The notes: generated by a model not told the origin, from the sequence alone. A stretch of DNA of 64,000 nt from an uncultured Clostridia bacterium (GCA_944367045.1 CALVWI010000001.1:62001-126000); one strand, 5' to 3'; positions 45,056-54,676 are shown, counted from the stretch's first letter. Program-made: numbers and translations.

Positions 45056-47224
45056 ATGATCGCAGAGGTGATCGTAGACATCGCACACAGCGAGGTGGAC
45101 AGGATATTCGATTACGTCTGCGACGAGGGCGTCTTGCCCGGCATGCGCGTCACCGTGCCCTTCGGAAGGAGCGTTACGACGGGCTTTGTCATGCGGGTGA
45201 AGGAAGAAAGTTCCCTTCCGCCCGAGAAGCTCAAAAAGGTCTACCGCGTCCTCGACGACGTGCCCGCTTTGAATTCCGAGTGCCTCGCCCTTGCCGACAA
45301 GCTCACCCGCCGCTACCGCTGCCCCAAGGCGCTCGTTTTAAGGCTCTTTCTCCCCGCAGAGATGCGCACGGGGAAGGTCTCCGAGCGCTACAAGACGGTC
45401 GTCTCGTTTACGGGCGACATCGACTTCATTCCCCCGCGGGCAAGAAGGCAGAGGGAGCTCGCCGCGTTTCTTCTCGAGAACGGCGAGGCGGACTCGGGCC
45501 CCCTTCGCGAGGCGTTCGGGGGCGCCGTCAAGGCGCTCGAAGAGCGGGGAATGCTGCACCTCGAGCGGCGGCGCGTCTTCCGCGATCCTTACGAAAATTT
45601 GCAAAAGAGCGCGCCCGTCCGTCCGCTCACGCCCGCCCAAGAAGGGGCGGTCGAGACCATCGAACACACTTCCAAGACGGTGACGCTCATTCACGGCGTG
45701 ACGGGGAGCGGCAAGACGGAGATCTACCTCACCCTCATCGCCCATGCCCTCGAAGAAGGCAGAAGCGCCATCTTTTTGGTGCCCGAAATTTCCCTGACGC
45801 CGCAGATGTTCTCGCAGCTCAGAGCGCGGTTCGGCGCAAATTGCGCCATTCTGCACAGCGGCCTCTCGGCGGGGGAACGCTTCGACGAGTGGGAGCGGCT
45901 GCGCTCGGGCGACGCCAAGATCGCCATCGGCGCGCGTTCGGCGGTGTTTGCGCCGCTTGAAAACATCGGCGTCATCGTCATCGACGAGGAGCACGACGGC
46001 AGCTACAGCTCGGAGAGCACGCCCCGCTACAACACCTTCGATGTCGCCCTCCTCCGCGCCAAGCACAACGGGTGCAAGCTGGTTTTAGGCAGCGCGACGC
46101 CCTCCATTGAGACCTACCGCCGCGCCAAGGAGGGGGAGTTCGAACTCATCACCCTCCCGGAGCGCATCAACCGCCGCCCCATGCCCGAGGTGCAGCTCGT
46201 CGATATGCGGCGGGAAGTGAAACGGGGAAATCCCTCGCCCTTCTCGGCGGTACTGAAAGAAAAGCTCGAGGCTTGTCTTGCACGGGGCGATCAGGCCATT
46301 CTGTTTTTGAACCGCAGGGGGTATTCGCAGACGGTCATCTGCCGCGACTGCGGATACGTCGCCAAGTGCGAGCACTGCGACGTCTCCCTCACCTATCACA
46401 GCGAGGAAAACTGCCTCAAGTGCCACTACTGCGGCACCAAGTACCATATGCTCTCCGCCTGTCCGCAGTGCGGGAGCGTACACATCAACTACGTCGGCAC
46501 GGGCACCCAGCGCGTGGAGCGCGAACTCAAAAAACTCTACCCTTCGGCGCGCATCCTCCGCATGGACAACGACACGACGAGCGGAAAGGAGGGGCACCTC
46601 AAGATCTTGCAGCGCTTCACGGCGCGCGAGGCGGACATCCTCGTCGGCACGCAGATGGTCGCCAAGGGGCACGACTTCCCGTTCGTGACGCTCGTGGGCA
46701 TCCTCGATGCGGACATGAGCCTGCACTTTCCCGATTACCGCAGCGGCGAGCGCACCTTTCAGCTCGTCACGCAGGTCGCGGGCAGGAGCGGAAGAGCCGA
46801 GAACCGCGGCGAGGTCGTTCTGCAGACGTACGACCCCGACAACTACATTCTGCGCTATGCGGCGTCCTACGATTACGAGGGCTTCTACGCTCACGAGATC
46901 GGTATGCGGCAGGCCATGGCATTCCCGCCCTTTGCGCGCATCGTGCGCGTGATGGTGACGTCGGAGGACGACAAGCTCGCCCTCGCGGCCTTAAAACAAG
47001 TGTACACCGCCTTGCAGCGCGTGTATGCCGAGGAAGCGGAGAAGTTCCTCTTCTTCAACAAGATGCACGCGCCCGTCAAGCGCATCCAGAATAAATTCCG
47101 CTATCAGGTGCTCATGCGCCTTACGGACGGAGAACCGCTTCCCCGCATCTACGACATCGCGGCGGAGGCAAACAGCAAAGACGTCTTAGTCTATGTCGAG
47201 GAAAACCCCGGCAATTTGAGTTAA
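45056..47224 (+). CDS. priA: Primosomal replication restart helicase PriA
   Basis: 722 aa. N-terminal DNA-binding domain; Walker A GVTGSGKTE (about 220); Walker B VIDEEHDGSY; paired zinc motifs CRDCGYVAKCEHC and CLKCHYCGTKYHMLSACPQC near 428-475; C-terminal helicase lobe with GTQMVAKGHDFP and QVAGRSGR. It reloads the replisome at collapsed forks. GAGGAAGG before the ATG. def starts 10 bases after its stop. Confidence 0.96.
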   Translation: MIAEVIVDIAHSEVDRIFDYVCDEGVLPGMRVTVPFGRSVTTGFVMRVKEESSLPPEKLKKVYRVLDDVPALNSECLALADKLTRRYRCPKALVLRLFLPAEMRTGKVSERYKTVVSFTGDIDFIPPRARRQRELAAFLLENGEADSGPLREAFGGAVKALEERGMLHLERRRVFRDPYENLQKSAPVRPLTPAQEGAVETIEHTSKTVTLIHGVTGSGKTEIYLTLIAHALEEGRSAIFLVPEISLTPQMFSQLRARFGANCAILHSGLSAGERFDEWERLRSGDAKIAIGARSAVFAPLENIGVIVIDEEHDGSYSSESTPRYNTFDVALLRAKHNGCKLVLGSATPSIETYRRAKEGEFELITLPERINRRPMPEVQLVDMRREVKRGNPSPFSAVLKEKLEACLARGDQAILFLNRRGYSQTVICRDCGYVAKCEHCDVSLTYHSEENCLKCHYCGTKYHMLSACPQCGSVHINYVGTGTQRVERELKKLYPSARILRMDNDTTSGKEGHLKILQRFTAREADILVGTQMVAKGHDFPFVTLVGILDADMSLHFPDYRSGERTFQLVTQVAGRSGRAENRGEVVLQTYDPDNYILRYAASYDYEGFYAHEIGMRQAMAFPPFARIVRVMVTSEDDKLALAALKQVYTALQRVYAEEAEKFLFFNKMHAPVKRIQNKFRYQVLMRLTDGEPLPRIYDIAAEANSKDVLVYVEENPGNLS

Positions 47225-47234
47225 GGAGGAGACT

Positions 47235-47690
47235 ATGATCCGCAAGATCGTTCAGATCGGAGACAAGGTGCTGCGCGAAAAGTGCAAGCCCGTGGAAAAG
47301 TTCGACGAGGAGCTTTTTACCCTTCTCGACGATATGAAGGAGACCTTAAAGGACGCCAAGGGCGCGGGCCTTGCCGCTCCCCAGGTGGGCGTTCCCGTCC
47401 GCGCCGTCGTCGTCGACGTCGAGGAGGGCTTCTTTGAATTTATCAACCCCGTGTTCGTGTGGCAGAAGGGGGAGCAGACGGGCCCCGAGGGGTGCCTCTC
47501 CGTCCGCGGCAAGGAGGGCATCGTCACCCGCCCCTCCAAGGTGAAGATCGTCTATCGCGACCGCGAGGGCAACCGCTGCTCCATCGTCGCGCACGACTTC
47601 TTCGCCCGCGCCGTCTGCCACGAACTCGATCATTTGGACGGCATCATCTACACCGATAAGGCCGCCCGCGTCTACGATGAGGAGGACTGA
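47235..47690 (+). CDS. def: Peptide deformylase
   Basis: 151 aa metalloenzyme removing the N-formyl group from new proteins. All three motifs are present: GAGLAAPQVG (43-52), EGCLS with Cys87, and HELDH with His129, Glu130 and His133. AAGGAGG precedes the ATG. Its stop overlaps the fmt start (TGATG), so the enzymes that add and remove the formyl group are coupled. Confidence 0.97.
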   Translation: MIRKIVQIGDKVLREKCKPVEKFDEELFTLLDDMKETLKDAKGAGLAAPQVGVPVRAVVVDVEEGFFEFINPVFVWQKGEQTGPEGCLSVRGKEGIVTRPSKVKIVYRDREGNRCSIVAHDFFARAVCHELDHLDGIIYTDKAARVYDEED

Positions 47691-48616
47691 TGAAACTGCT
47701 CTTTGCGGGGACGCCCGCCTTTGCGGTGGAGCCCCTTGAAAAACTGCACTCCGCGTTCGGCGTCTCCGCCGTTTTGACGCAGCCCGACCGTCCGCAGGGG
47801 AGAAAGGGCGTCCTGACGCCCCCTCCCGTCAAGAAGGCGGCGCTCGAGCTCGGCATCCCCGTGCTCCAGCCCGAGAGCCTGAAGCGCGATCCCTCCGTCC
47901 TCTTTCAGGCGGGCGGGGCGCTGCTCGTCACCTGCGCCTACGGGCAGATCCTGACGCAGGAAGTGCTCGATCTCTACCCCTTGGGCGTGTGGAACGTCCA
48001 CGCGAGCCTGCTGCCCGCCTACCGCGGTGCGGCGCCCATTCCGCGCGTCATCATGGACGGCTGCCGCGAAACGGGCATCACCATCATGAAGACCAACATC
48101 GGCCTCGACACGGGGGACATCTTCCTTCAGGAAAAGTGCCCCATCTACGACGAGGACACGGCGGAGACGCTCTCCTCCCGCCTCTCTTCCTTGGGCGCGG
48201 AGCTCATCGTCAAGGCCGTGAGACGCATTTTAGAGCACGACGCCACCCTCACCCCGCAGGGGGAGGGCGGCTTCACCTGCAAGAAGGTCGCACGTACGCA
48301 AGTCGACTTTTCCAAGAGCGCGCGCGAGGTGTCCTGCCTCATTCGCGGCCTCTCGCCCGACCCGCTCGCCTACGGCGTCTGCCACGGGCACACGCTCAAC
48401 TTCTACTTCGCCGCCGAGGAGCAGTCGGAAAGCGACGCACCCTTCGGCACCGTGCTGTCGGCGTCCCCCAAGGGCGGGCTCGTCATCAAGTGCGGGGAGG
48501 GGGCGGTGCGCGTCGTCGAGGTGCAGCCCTCGGGCGGCAAGCGCATGTCCGTGCGCGACTTCCTCAACGGCAATAAACTCAAAGAGGGCATGCGCTTTGA
48601 CCAACCCGTTCTATGA
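47690..48616 (+). CDS. fmt: Methionyl-tRNA formyltransferase
   Basis: 308 aa. The N-terminal Rossmann domain starts LLFAGTPAFAVEPL and contains QPDRPQGRKG; the catalytic region has NVHASLLPAYRGAAPI; an OB-like C-terminal domain follows. It formylates initiator Met-tRNA with 10-formyl-tetrahydrofolate. One-base overlap with def upstream and a 20-base overlap with rsmB downstream. Confidence 0.97.
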   Translation: MKLLFAGTPAFAVEPLEKLHSAFGVSAVLTQPDRPQGRKGVLTPPPVKKAALELGIPVLQPESLKRDPSVLFQAGGALLVTCAYGQILTQEVLDLYPLGVWNVHASLLPAYRGAAPIPRVIMDGCRETGITIMKTNIGLDTGDIFLQEKCPIYDEDTAETLSSRLSSLGAELIVKAVRRILEHDATLTPQGEGGFTCKKVARTQVDFSKSAREVSCLIRGLSPDPLAYGVCHGHTLNFYFAAEEQSESDAPFGTVLSASPKGGLVIKCGEGAVRVVEVQPSGGKRMSVRDFLNGNKLKEGMRFDQPVL

Positions 48617-49823
48617 TCCCTACCGCGTCCTTCTGAAGGTGTACGGCGAGGGGGCGCGCCTCAAGCTCGCCCTTGCAAATACCGACCTCGAAGAGCTCAA
48701 CCGCGCCCGCACCGTCAAGACGGTGTACGGCGTTCTCGAGCACGATGCGTATCTTTCCCGCTGCATTGCGGCGTTCGCCGAGAAGACGCCCAAACAGAGC
48801 GTGCGCGTGCTTCTCAAAATTGCATTATACAACCTCATCTATCTCGAAAAGCCGCGCTATTACGTCGCCGATACCGCCGTGGAGCTTACAAAGAAGCTGG
48901 GAAAAGGCGGAATGGCGGGCTTCGTCAACGCTTTCTTGAGGAAGTTCGACGAAGGCAAGGTCACCCTTCCCGAGGGCGCGGAGGGGCTTGCAATTCGCTC
49001 CAACTATCCGCTGTTTGCAGTCGAATGTATCTTGAAAGAGTACGGCGGCCGCGCGGAAAATATTTTATTCGCCAAGAGCCACGGCGTGACCGTCCGCTTC
49101 GAGCGCGGCGAGGAAACTTACCTCACCCGCCCGCACGAGGAGACGCCGTTCCCGCATATGTTCATCTTCCCGCACTTCGTCCGCGACGAGGGGTTTGACC
49201 GCGGAGACTACACCTTTCAGTCGGTGGGGTCTGCCGCCATCTGTTCCGTCGTGGAGCCGTGCGAGAATTTGCTCGACGCCTGCGCCGCACCGGGCGGCAA
49301 GAGCGTGCTGCTCGCGAAAAAATGTAAACAGGTGACAGCCTGCGAGCTGCACCCGCACCGCACCGCGCTCATCGAGAGCTACATCTCCCGCATGGGAGTT
49401 ACCAACGTCCATGCCGAGACGGGCGACTCGACCCTCTTCCGTCCCGATTGGGAGGGAAAATTCGAGGGCGTTCTGTGCGATGTGCCATGCTCGGGTCTCG
49501 GAACGCTCGCAGAGAACCCCGATCTCGCCCTCAATAAAAAGGAAGAGGACCTCAAGGGCCTCAACGAGACGCAGGCGGCCATTCTTTCCAACTGCTCCCG
49601 CTATGTCGCCGAGGGAGGCCATCTCTACTATTCGACATGTTCGCTTTTGCAGGAGGAGAACGACGATATCGTCGCCGCCTTCTTGAAGGCGCACCCCGAC
49701 TTTGAAGTGTGTGAGGCGGATTGCTCGCTCGACCATGTGAGAACGCAGTTCGGGCTGCAATTTCTGCCCGATACCGCTTTCGGCGCGGGGTTCTACGTCG
49801 CAAAGCTCAGGAGAAAGGCATGA
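48597..49823 (+). CDS. rsmB: 16S rRNA m5C967 methyltransferase (RsmB/Sun type)
   Basis: 408 aa. N-terminal NusB-like RNA-binding domain (about 1-130), then a SAM domain with DACAAPGGKS, DVPCSGLGT (catalytic Cys) and YSTCSLLQEEN. The start codon is TTG at 48597, giving MTNPFYDP; AGAGGG lies 8 bases upstream and no in-frame ATG exists nearby. It overlaps fmt by 20 bases and rlmN by ATGA. Other RNA m5C methyltransferases are possible, but cluster position supports RsmB. Confidence 0.92.
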   Translation: MTNPFYDPYRVLLKVYGEGARLKLALANTDLEELNRARTVKTVYGVLEHDAYLSRCIAAFAEKTPKQSVRVLLKIALYNLIYLEKPRYYVADTAVELTKKLGKGGMAGFVNAFLRKFDEGKVTLPEGAEGLAIRSNYPLFAVECILKEYGGRAENILFAKSHGVTVRFERGEETYLTRPHEETPFPHMFIFPHFVRDEGFDRGDYTFQSVGSAAICSVVEPCENLLDACAAPGGKSVLLAKKCKQVTACELHPHRTALIESYISRMGVTNVHAETGDSTLFRPDWEGKFEGVLCDVPCSGLGTLAENPDLALNKKEEDLKGLNETQAAILSNCSRYVAEGGHLYYSTCSLLQEENDDIVAAFLKAHPDFEVCEADCSLDHVRTQFGLQFLPDTAFGAGFYVAKLRRKA

Positions 49824-50884
49824 AGGACATCTTACAGGACTTATCCCTCCCCGAATTAGAGGTGCTCGTCCTATCTTTGGGCGAGAAGAAGTTCCGCGCC
49901 GTGCAGATCTTTCAGGGCCTCATGCAGGGGAAGAAGATCTCCGAACTTCCCGTATCCGCCACACTTCGCGCGCAGCTTCTCGAAAAATACGAGGACGAAC
50001 CCGTGCGTATTCAGGAGGTGTTCACCTCTGCGGACGGCACCAAGAAGTACCTCTTCGCGCTGGCGGACGGCAACCTCATCGAGAGCGTCCTCATGAAGTA
50101 CAAGTACGGCGCGACGCAGTGCGTCTCCACGCAGGTGGGCTGCCGCATGGGCTGCAAGTTCTGCGCCTCCACCCTGAACGGGCTTCTCCGCAACCTCACG
50201 GCGGGGGAAATTCTCTCCGAGATCCTCGTCGTCAACCGCTCGGAGGGGGGAACGCTCAAGGAGCGCGCCGTGCACAACGTCGTGCTCATGGGCAGCGGCG
50301 AACCCTTCGACAACTACGACAACGTCGTCAAATTTTTGCGCCTTCTCACGGCCGAGGGCGGCATCAACATCAGCGCGCGCAACGTGAGCCTTTCGACGTG
50401 CGGGCTTGTGCCCAAGATGCGCGCCTTTGCCGAGGAGGGTATTCCGCTCAACCTAACCGTGTCGCTTCACGCCTCGACGGACGAGGAGCGCGCCCGCACC
50501 ATGCCCGTCGCCAACGCCTATAAAATTGCTGACATTCTGAAGGCGTGCGACTACTACTTCCAAAAGACGGGCAGACGCTACATCTTCGAGTACAGCCTCA
50601 TCGGGGGCGAGAACAGCGACGAAAAGCACGCCCACGCTCTTGCGGCGCTTTTAAAGGGGCGGCCCTGTCACGTCAATCTCATTCGCCTCAACGAGGTCAA
50701 GGAGCGCACCTTAAAGACGGTGACCGAGAAGGACGCCTACCGCTTTTTGGGGTATCTCGAGAAGGACGGCATTTCCGCGACCCTCCGCCGCAGCATGGGC
50801 AACGACATCGGGGGGGCTTGCGGACAGCTGAGAGCGAGCTATTTAAAGGATAAGGAAAACGACGGCCGTTCGGCCGAAGAATAA
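49820..50884 (+). CDS. rlmN: Dual-specificity 23S rRNA/tRNA m2A methyltransferase RlmN
   Basis: 354 aa radical SAM enzyme. The cluster motif is CRMGCKFC (Cys108, 112, 115), with GSGEPFDNYDN and a C-terminal cysteine region (GGACGQL) matching the second catalytic cysteine. It methylates A2503 of 23S rRNA and A37 of some tRNAs. Start at 49820 (AGGAGAAAGGC upstream) overlaps the rsmB stop as ATGA. In relatives prpC-prkC-rsgA follow; here rpe is next after 36 bases. Confidence 0.95.
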   Translation: MKDILQDLSLPELEVLVLSLGEKKFRAVQIFQGLMQGKKISELPVSATLRAQLLEKYEDEPVRIQEVFTSADGTKKYLFALADGNLIESVLMKYKYGATQCVSTQVGCRMGCKFCASTLNGLLRNLTAGEILSEILVVNRSEGGTLKERAVHNVVLMGSGEPFDNYDNVVKFLRLLTAEGGINISARNVSLSTCGLVPKMRAFAEEGIPLNLTVSLHASTDEERARTMPVANAYKIADILKACDYYFQKTGRRYIFEYSLIGGENSDEKHAHALAALLKGRPCHVNLIRLNEVKERTLKTVTEKDAYRFLGYLEKDGISATLRRSMGNDIGGACGQLRASYLKDKENDGRSAEE

Positions 50885-50920
50885 AGGCGGCGAAAGCTGC
50901 GAAAAAATTGGGGGAAAGTT

Positions 50921-51580
50921 ATGTTACAAGTCAAGGTTGCTCCGTCCATTTTGGCGGGGGATTTTGCCCGCATGGGCGAGACGGTCAAGACGCTTCAGGA
51001 CTGCGGCGCGGACTACATCCACTGTGACGTGATGGACGGCAATTTCGTGCCCACCATCACCTTCGGCGATCAGATGATCCGCCATATCCGTCCCTACACC
51101 ACGCTGCCGCTCGACTGTCATTTGATGGTCCTCAGACCCGAGACGCGGCTCGAGGGCTTCGCACGGGCGGGGGCGAACATGGTCACCGTCCACGTCGAGG
51201 AGTGCCGCGAGAACACGGTCCAGATGCTCCGCCTCATCAAGAACTACGGGATGCGCGCCTCCGCGGTCATCAACCCGAACACGCCCGTCGAGAGCATCTT
51301 CGACGCGGTGGGGGAGGCAGACATGCTGCTTCTCATGAGCGTGCACCCCGGCTGGGGCGGCCAGCGGTTTATTCCCGAGACGCTCGAGAAGATCGAACGC
51401 CTCCGCACCTTCTGCGTGTGCGCGGGAAAGCCCGAGCTCGACATCGAGGTGGACGGCGGCATCACCGAGGAGAACGTCAAGGACGTCATCTCCGCGGGCG
51501 CGAACGTCATCGTGGCGGGCAGCACGGTGTTCCGTTCGAGCGACATGAAGGCGACCATCGCCAAACTGAGGGGAGAATGA
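50921..51580 (+). CDS. rpe: Ribulose-phosphate 3-epimerase
   Basis: 219 aa TIM barrel of the pentose phosphate pathway. APSILAGDF, CDVMDGNFVP (metal/catalytic Asp), DCHLMV, SVHPGWGGQ and DGGITEENV are all family motifs. GGGGGAAAG before the ATG. Overlaps thiN by ATGA. Confidence 0.97.
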   Translation: MLQVKVAPSILAGDFARMGETVKTLQDCGADYIHCDVMDGNFVPTITFGDQMIRHIRPYTTLPLDCHLMVLRPETRLEGFARAGANMVTVHVEECRENTVQMLRLIKNYGMRASAVINPNTPVESIFDAVGEADMLLLMSVHPGWGGQRFIPETLEKIERLRTFCVCAGKPELDIEVDGGITEENVKDVISAGANVIVAGSTVFRSSDMKATIAKLRGE

Positions 51581-52179
51581 AAGCTGTCATCTTACTCAAC
51601 GGAGAGCCCTTCCGTGGAGAAATCGAAGAGGACGCCTACGTCTATTGCTGCGACGGGGCGTACAAGTGGGCGAAGGACAAGGTGCGCATCGACGAAAATT
51701 TGGGGGACTACGACTCGCTCCCCATCATTCCGATGCCCGCGCCCAAGGAGATCTACCCCTCCGAAAAGAACCAGACGGACGGGGAGATCGCGCTCCACCG
51801 CGCCATTGCGGCGGGGGCGGACCGCATCGTCATCTACGGCGGCGGGGGTGCAAGAGAGGACCACTTCCTCGGCAATTTGCACCTTCTCTATGCCGCTCAC
51901 AAGCGGGGCGTGCGCGCCGAGATGGTCACCAACTACTCGCGCATCTTCGTGGGCGAGGGGCTCGTCACCGTCTCGGGATACAAGGGCAAGACGGTCTCCG
52001 TGCTGCCCTTCGGGGGAGACGTGCTCATCAAGACGAGCGGCGGCTTCAAGTACCCCTTGGAGGAACTCAAGCTCTGCTACGGCTCGACGCGCGGCATCTC
52101 CAACATCGCCGAGGACGACGATGCGTATCTCCTTGCGGAGGGGCCCGTGCTCATCATGATCGATAAGGAGGCGGTATGA
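51577..52179 (+). CDS. thiN: Thiamine pyrophosphokinase
   Basis: 200 aa. It makes thiamine pyrophosphate from thiamine and ATP. N-terminal CDGAYKWA and LGDYDS, then NQTDGEIALHRAI and GGGGAREDHFLGNLHLL match the TPK catalytic region, and the C-terminal beta domain ends with a GSTRGISN block. ATG at 51577 overlaps the rpe stop; the next gene again overlaps by ATGA. Confidence 0.88.
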   Translation: MKAVILLNGEPFRGEIEEDAYVYCCDGAYKWAKDKVRIDENLGDYDSLPIIPMPAPKEIYPSEKNQTDGEIALHRAIAAGADRIVIYGGGGAREDHFLGNLHLLYAAHKRGVRAEMVTNYSRIFVGEGLVTVSGYKGKTVSVLPFGGDVLIKTSGGFKYPLEELKLCYGSTRGISNIAEDDDAYLLAEGPVLIMIDKEAV

Positions 52180-53099
52180 GATATCAATACTGCGACATGC
52201 ACTGCGATACACTGACGGCGGAGGGGGCGCTTCAGGCGACGCCTGAGCGGCACAAGCAGGGAGGGTGTTACCTTCAATGCTTTGCGGCCTTCCTCTTCCG
52301 TCCGGACGGCTCGCTCTACCGCCGCGCCCTCGCGCTCTTCGACAAGTTCGACGGCTGGTGCAAAGACTACGGGCTCAATCGCGTGCGGCAGTATTCCGAT
52401 CTCAAGGAGGGCGTCGTCAACGGCATCCTCACGGTGGAGGAGGGCGGCGCCATCGACGGCGACCTTGCAAAGCTCGACGAGTTCTGCGAGCGCGGCGTGC
52501 GCATGATGACGCTGACGTGGAACTTCCCCAACCGCCTCGGCTATCCCAACCTTCCCGACTACGCGGGGCGCCCCGCGGGCACGCGCGAGAGGGAAAAGGG
52601 CCTCACCGAGTTCGGAAAGAGCGTCGTGGAGCGCATGAAGGAGCTCCACATGATCGTCGATGTCTCGCACGGGAGCGACAAGCTCGTCTATGACGTCGCG
52701 GCGGCGATGGGGGAGACGCCCTTCGTCGCGAGCCATTCCAACGCCGCGTCCGTTCTGGACGTCCCTCGCAACCTGACGGACGACGAGATCCGCCTCATCG
52801 CAAAGAGCGGCGGCGTGGTGGGGCTCAACTTCTGCGCCGACTTCCTCTCCCAGGACAAGAGCCGCGAGGGGCTGCGGGCGGCGGCGCTCGCCCACGCAAA
52901 GGCCATCATCAACGCGGGCGGGGAGGACGTGCTCGCCCTCGGCAGCGACTTCGACGGCATCCCCGAGAACGCCTTTCTGCGCTCTCCCGCCGATGTGCCG
53001 ACGCTCCTTTCCGACTTTGAGAGAGCGTTCGGCTCGCGCGTCACCGAAAAGATCGCAAAGGACAACTTCCTGCGCGTCTTTAAGGCGGTGTGCGGTTGA
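52176..53099 (+). CDS. Membrane-dipeptidase-like peptidase (M19)
   Basis: 307 aa. Zinc-binding DMHCDT near the N-terminus, bridging Glu in LTVEEGGAI, then DVSHGSD, ASHSNA and GSDFDGI match renal dipeptidase-family metallopeptidases. Despite the family name there is no signal peptide, so it is probably cytosolic and cleaves dipeptides. It overlaps thiN by ATGA, an addition to the usual cluster, and ends at a pair of large hairpins. Confidence 0.88.
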   Translation: MRYQYCDMHCDTLTAEGALQATPERHKQGGCYLQCFAAFLFRPDGSLYRRALALFDKFDGWCKDYGLNRVRQYSDLKEGVVNGILTVEEGGAIDGDLAKLDEFCERGVRMMTLTWNFPNRLGYPNLPDYAGRPAGTREREKGLTEFGKSVVERMKELHMIVDVSHGSDKLVYDVAAAMGETPFVASHSNAASVLDVPRNLTDDEIRLIAKSGGVVGLNFCADFLSQDKSREGLRAAALAHAKAIINAGGEDVLALGSDFDGIPENAFLRSPADVPTLLSDFERAFGSRVTEKIAKDNFLRVFKAVCG

Positions 53100-53150
53100 G
53101 ACTGGTACCTATGCGCTATTGTATCTGTATGTGCAGATGAATTGTGTGAC

Positions 53151-53186
53151 GCAGCGGCGGCTTGCCTTTTGGCAAGCCGCCGCTGC
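53151..53186 (+). terminator. 16-bp hairpin ending the cluster
   Basis: GCAGCGGCGGCTTGCC / GGCAAGCCGCCGCTGC with a TTTT loop, followed by TTTATAG. Confidence 0.75.
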
Positions 53187-53191
53187 TTTAT

Positions 53192-53232
53192 AGAAGCGCC
53201 CGCCGCGGCTTTGAGCCGCGGCGGGCGCTTCT
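53192..53232. terminator. 19-bp hairpin between convergent genes
   Basis: Perfect 19-bp arms at 53192-53210 and 53214-53232 with a TTG loop, two bases beyond the rarA stop on the opposite strand. No U tract on either strand. Confidence 0.6.
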
Positions 53233-53234
53233 GC

Positions 53235-54581
53235 TTATTCTTCATTTTTGGGCTTCTTGGGGGCATGGGCCTTCTTCCACGCCTTGATCTCCTCGAGCCG
53301 CTCCTTGAACGCGCCCTCGCGCCCCTCCTCGGTGGGGCGGTAGTACTCCTTCCCGACGAGCGAATCGGGCAGGCACTGCATCGTGGAGAGCTTGTCCTCG
53401 GTGTCGTGCGCATAGACATACCCCTTGCCGTAGTCGAGCTCCTTCATGAGCTTTGTGGGCGCGTTCCGGATGACGAGCGGCACGGGCTCGGCGAGCATCG
53501 TTAAAGCGTCCTTTTTGGCGCTCTCATACGCCATGTAGAGGGCGTTTGACTTGGGCGCGAGCGACATATAGACGACGGCCTCGGTGAGGTGTACGGAGCA
53601 CTCGGGCATGCCGATGAGCCTGCACGCCTCGAAGGCGGCGATAGAGAGGCGCAGCGCCTGCGGGTCGGCAAGGCCGATGTCCTCGGAGGCGAACCGCGTC
53701 ACCCGCCGCGCGATGTAGATGGGGTCCTCGCCCGCCTCCAGCATACGCGCCAGCCAGTAGACGGCGGCGTCGGGGTCGGAGTTGCGCATGGACTTGTGCA
53801 GCGCCGAGATGAGGTTGTAGTGCTCCTCGCCCGTCTTGTCGTAGAGGAGCGACTTCCGCGACGTGCACTGCTCGATGGTCTCATTCGTCACGGTCACGGC
53901 GCCATTTTCGTCCATGTCGCCGTTGAGGACGGCCATCTCCAAGGTCGAAAGAGCGCTCCTCGCGTCGCCGTTCGCGAAGTTTGCGATGAGCTCGATGGCC
54001 TCGTCCGAGATCGTCACCTTCTGCCCTCCGAAGCCGCGCTCGTCCGTGAGCGCATGGCGCAGGAGTTTTTCGAGGTCCTCGGGCTTCAACGCCTGCAAGA
54101 CGAACACCTTGCAGCGCGAAAGGAGCGCCCCGTTGACTTCGAACGAGGGGTTCTCCGTCGTCGCACCGATGAGGATGATGGAGCCCTTCTCGACATAGGG
54201 GAGGAAGGCGTCCTGCTGCGCCTTGTTGAAGCGGTGGATCTCGTCCACGAAGAGGATGGTCTTTTCCCCGAAGCGGCGGCTGTTCTCTGCCTCGCTCATC
54301 ACCTGTTTTATCTCCTTGATGCCGCTCGTCACGGCGGAGAAGTCGATGAACTTCGCCTTCGTCCTCCGCGCGATGATGCGGGCGAGCGTCGTCTTGCCGA
54401 CGCCGGGCGGGCCCCAGAAGATCATGGAGCCTATTTTGTCCTGCTCGATGAGGCGGCGCAGCACCTTCCCTTGGCCTAAAAGGTGTTCCTGCCCGTAGAA
54501 CTCATCGAGATCCCGCGGGCGCAGGCGGGCGGCGAGGGGCTCCTCCATGGGCGATTCAAACAGCGTGGGTTGATAGGTCAT
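53235..54581 (-). CDS. rarA: Replication-associated recombination protein A (AAA+ clamp-loader-like)
   Basis: 448 aa MgsA/RarA family ATPase acting at stalled forks. PLAARLRPRDLDEFYGQEHLLG start, Walker A GPPGVGKT (57-64), Walker B FVDEIHRFNKAQQD, sensor-1 GATTENPSF, and the C-terminal tetramerisation domain. Start at 54581 is chosen behind GGGAGG; longer in-frame reading would include an SD-less N-terminus. It lies downstream of rpmB on the same strand, separated by a terminator. Confidence 0.95.
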   Translation of the reverse strand: MTYQPTLFESPMEEPLAARLRPRDLDEFYGQEHLLGQGKVLRRLIEQDKIGSMIFWGPPGVGKTTLARIIARRTKAKFIDFSAVTSGIKEIKQVMSEAENSRRFGEKTILFVDEIHRFNKAQQDAFLPYVEKGSIILIGATTENPSFEVNGALLSRCKVFVLQALKPEDLEKLLRHALTDERGFGGQKVTISDEAIELIANFANGDARSALSTLEMAVLNGDMDENGAVTVTNETIEQCTSRKSLLYDKTGEEHYNLISALHKSMRNSDPDAAVYWLARMLEAGEDPIYIARRVTRFASEDIGLADPQALRLSIAAFEACRLIGMPECSVHLTEAVVYMSLAPKSNALYMAYESAKKDALTMLAEPVPLVIRNAPTKLMKELDYGKGYVYAHDTEDKLSTMQCLPDSLVGKEYYRPTEEGREGAFKERLEEIKAWKKAHAPKKPKNEE

Positions 54582-54676
54582 GCTGCCTCCCTTGCGGCAA
54601 AGCGGTGCCGCAAAACTTTCAAAGGATACATACAGTTTACCGCGAAAGGGGCAAACTGTCAAGGGGGAAAGTGCGC

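Noticed and set aside
53100..53234. spoVM between thiN-side genes and rpmB
   Set aside because: No open frame resembling the 26-residue SpoVM peptide is seen; the stretch holds two hairpins.
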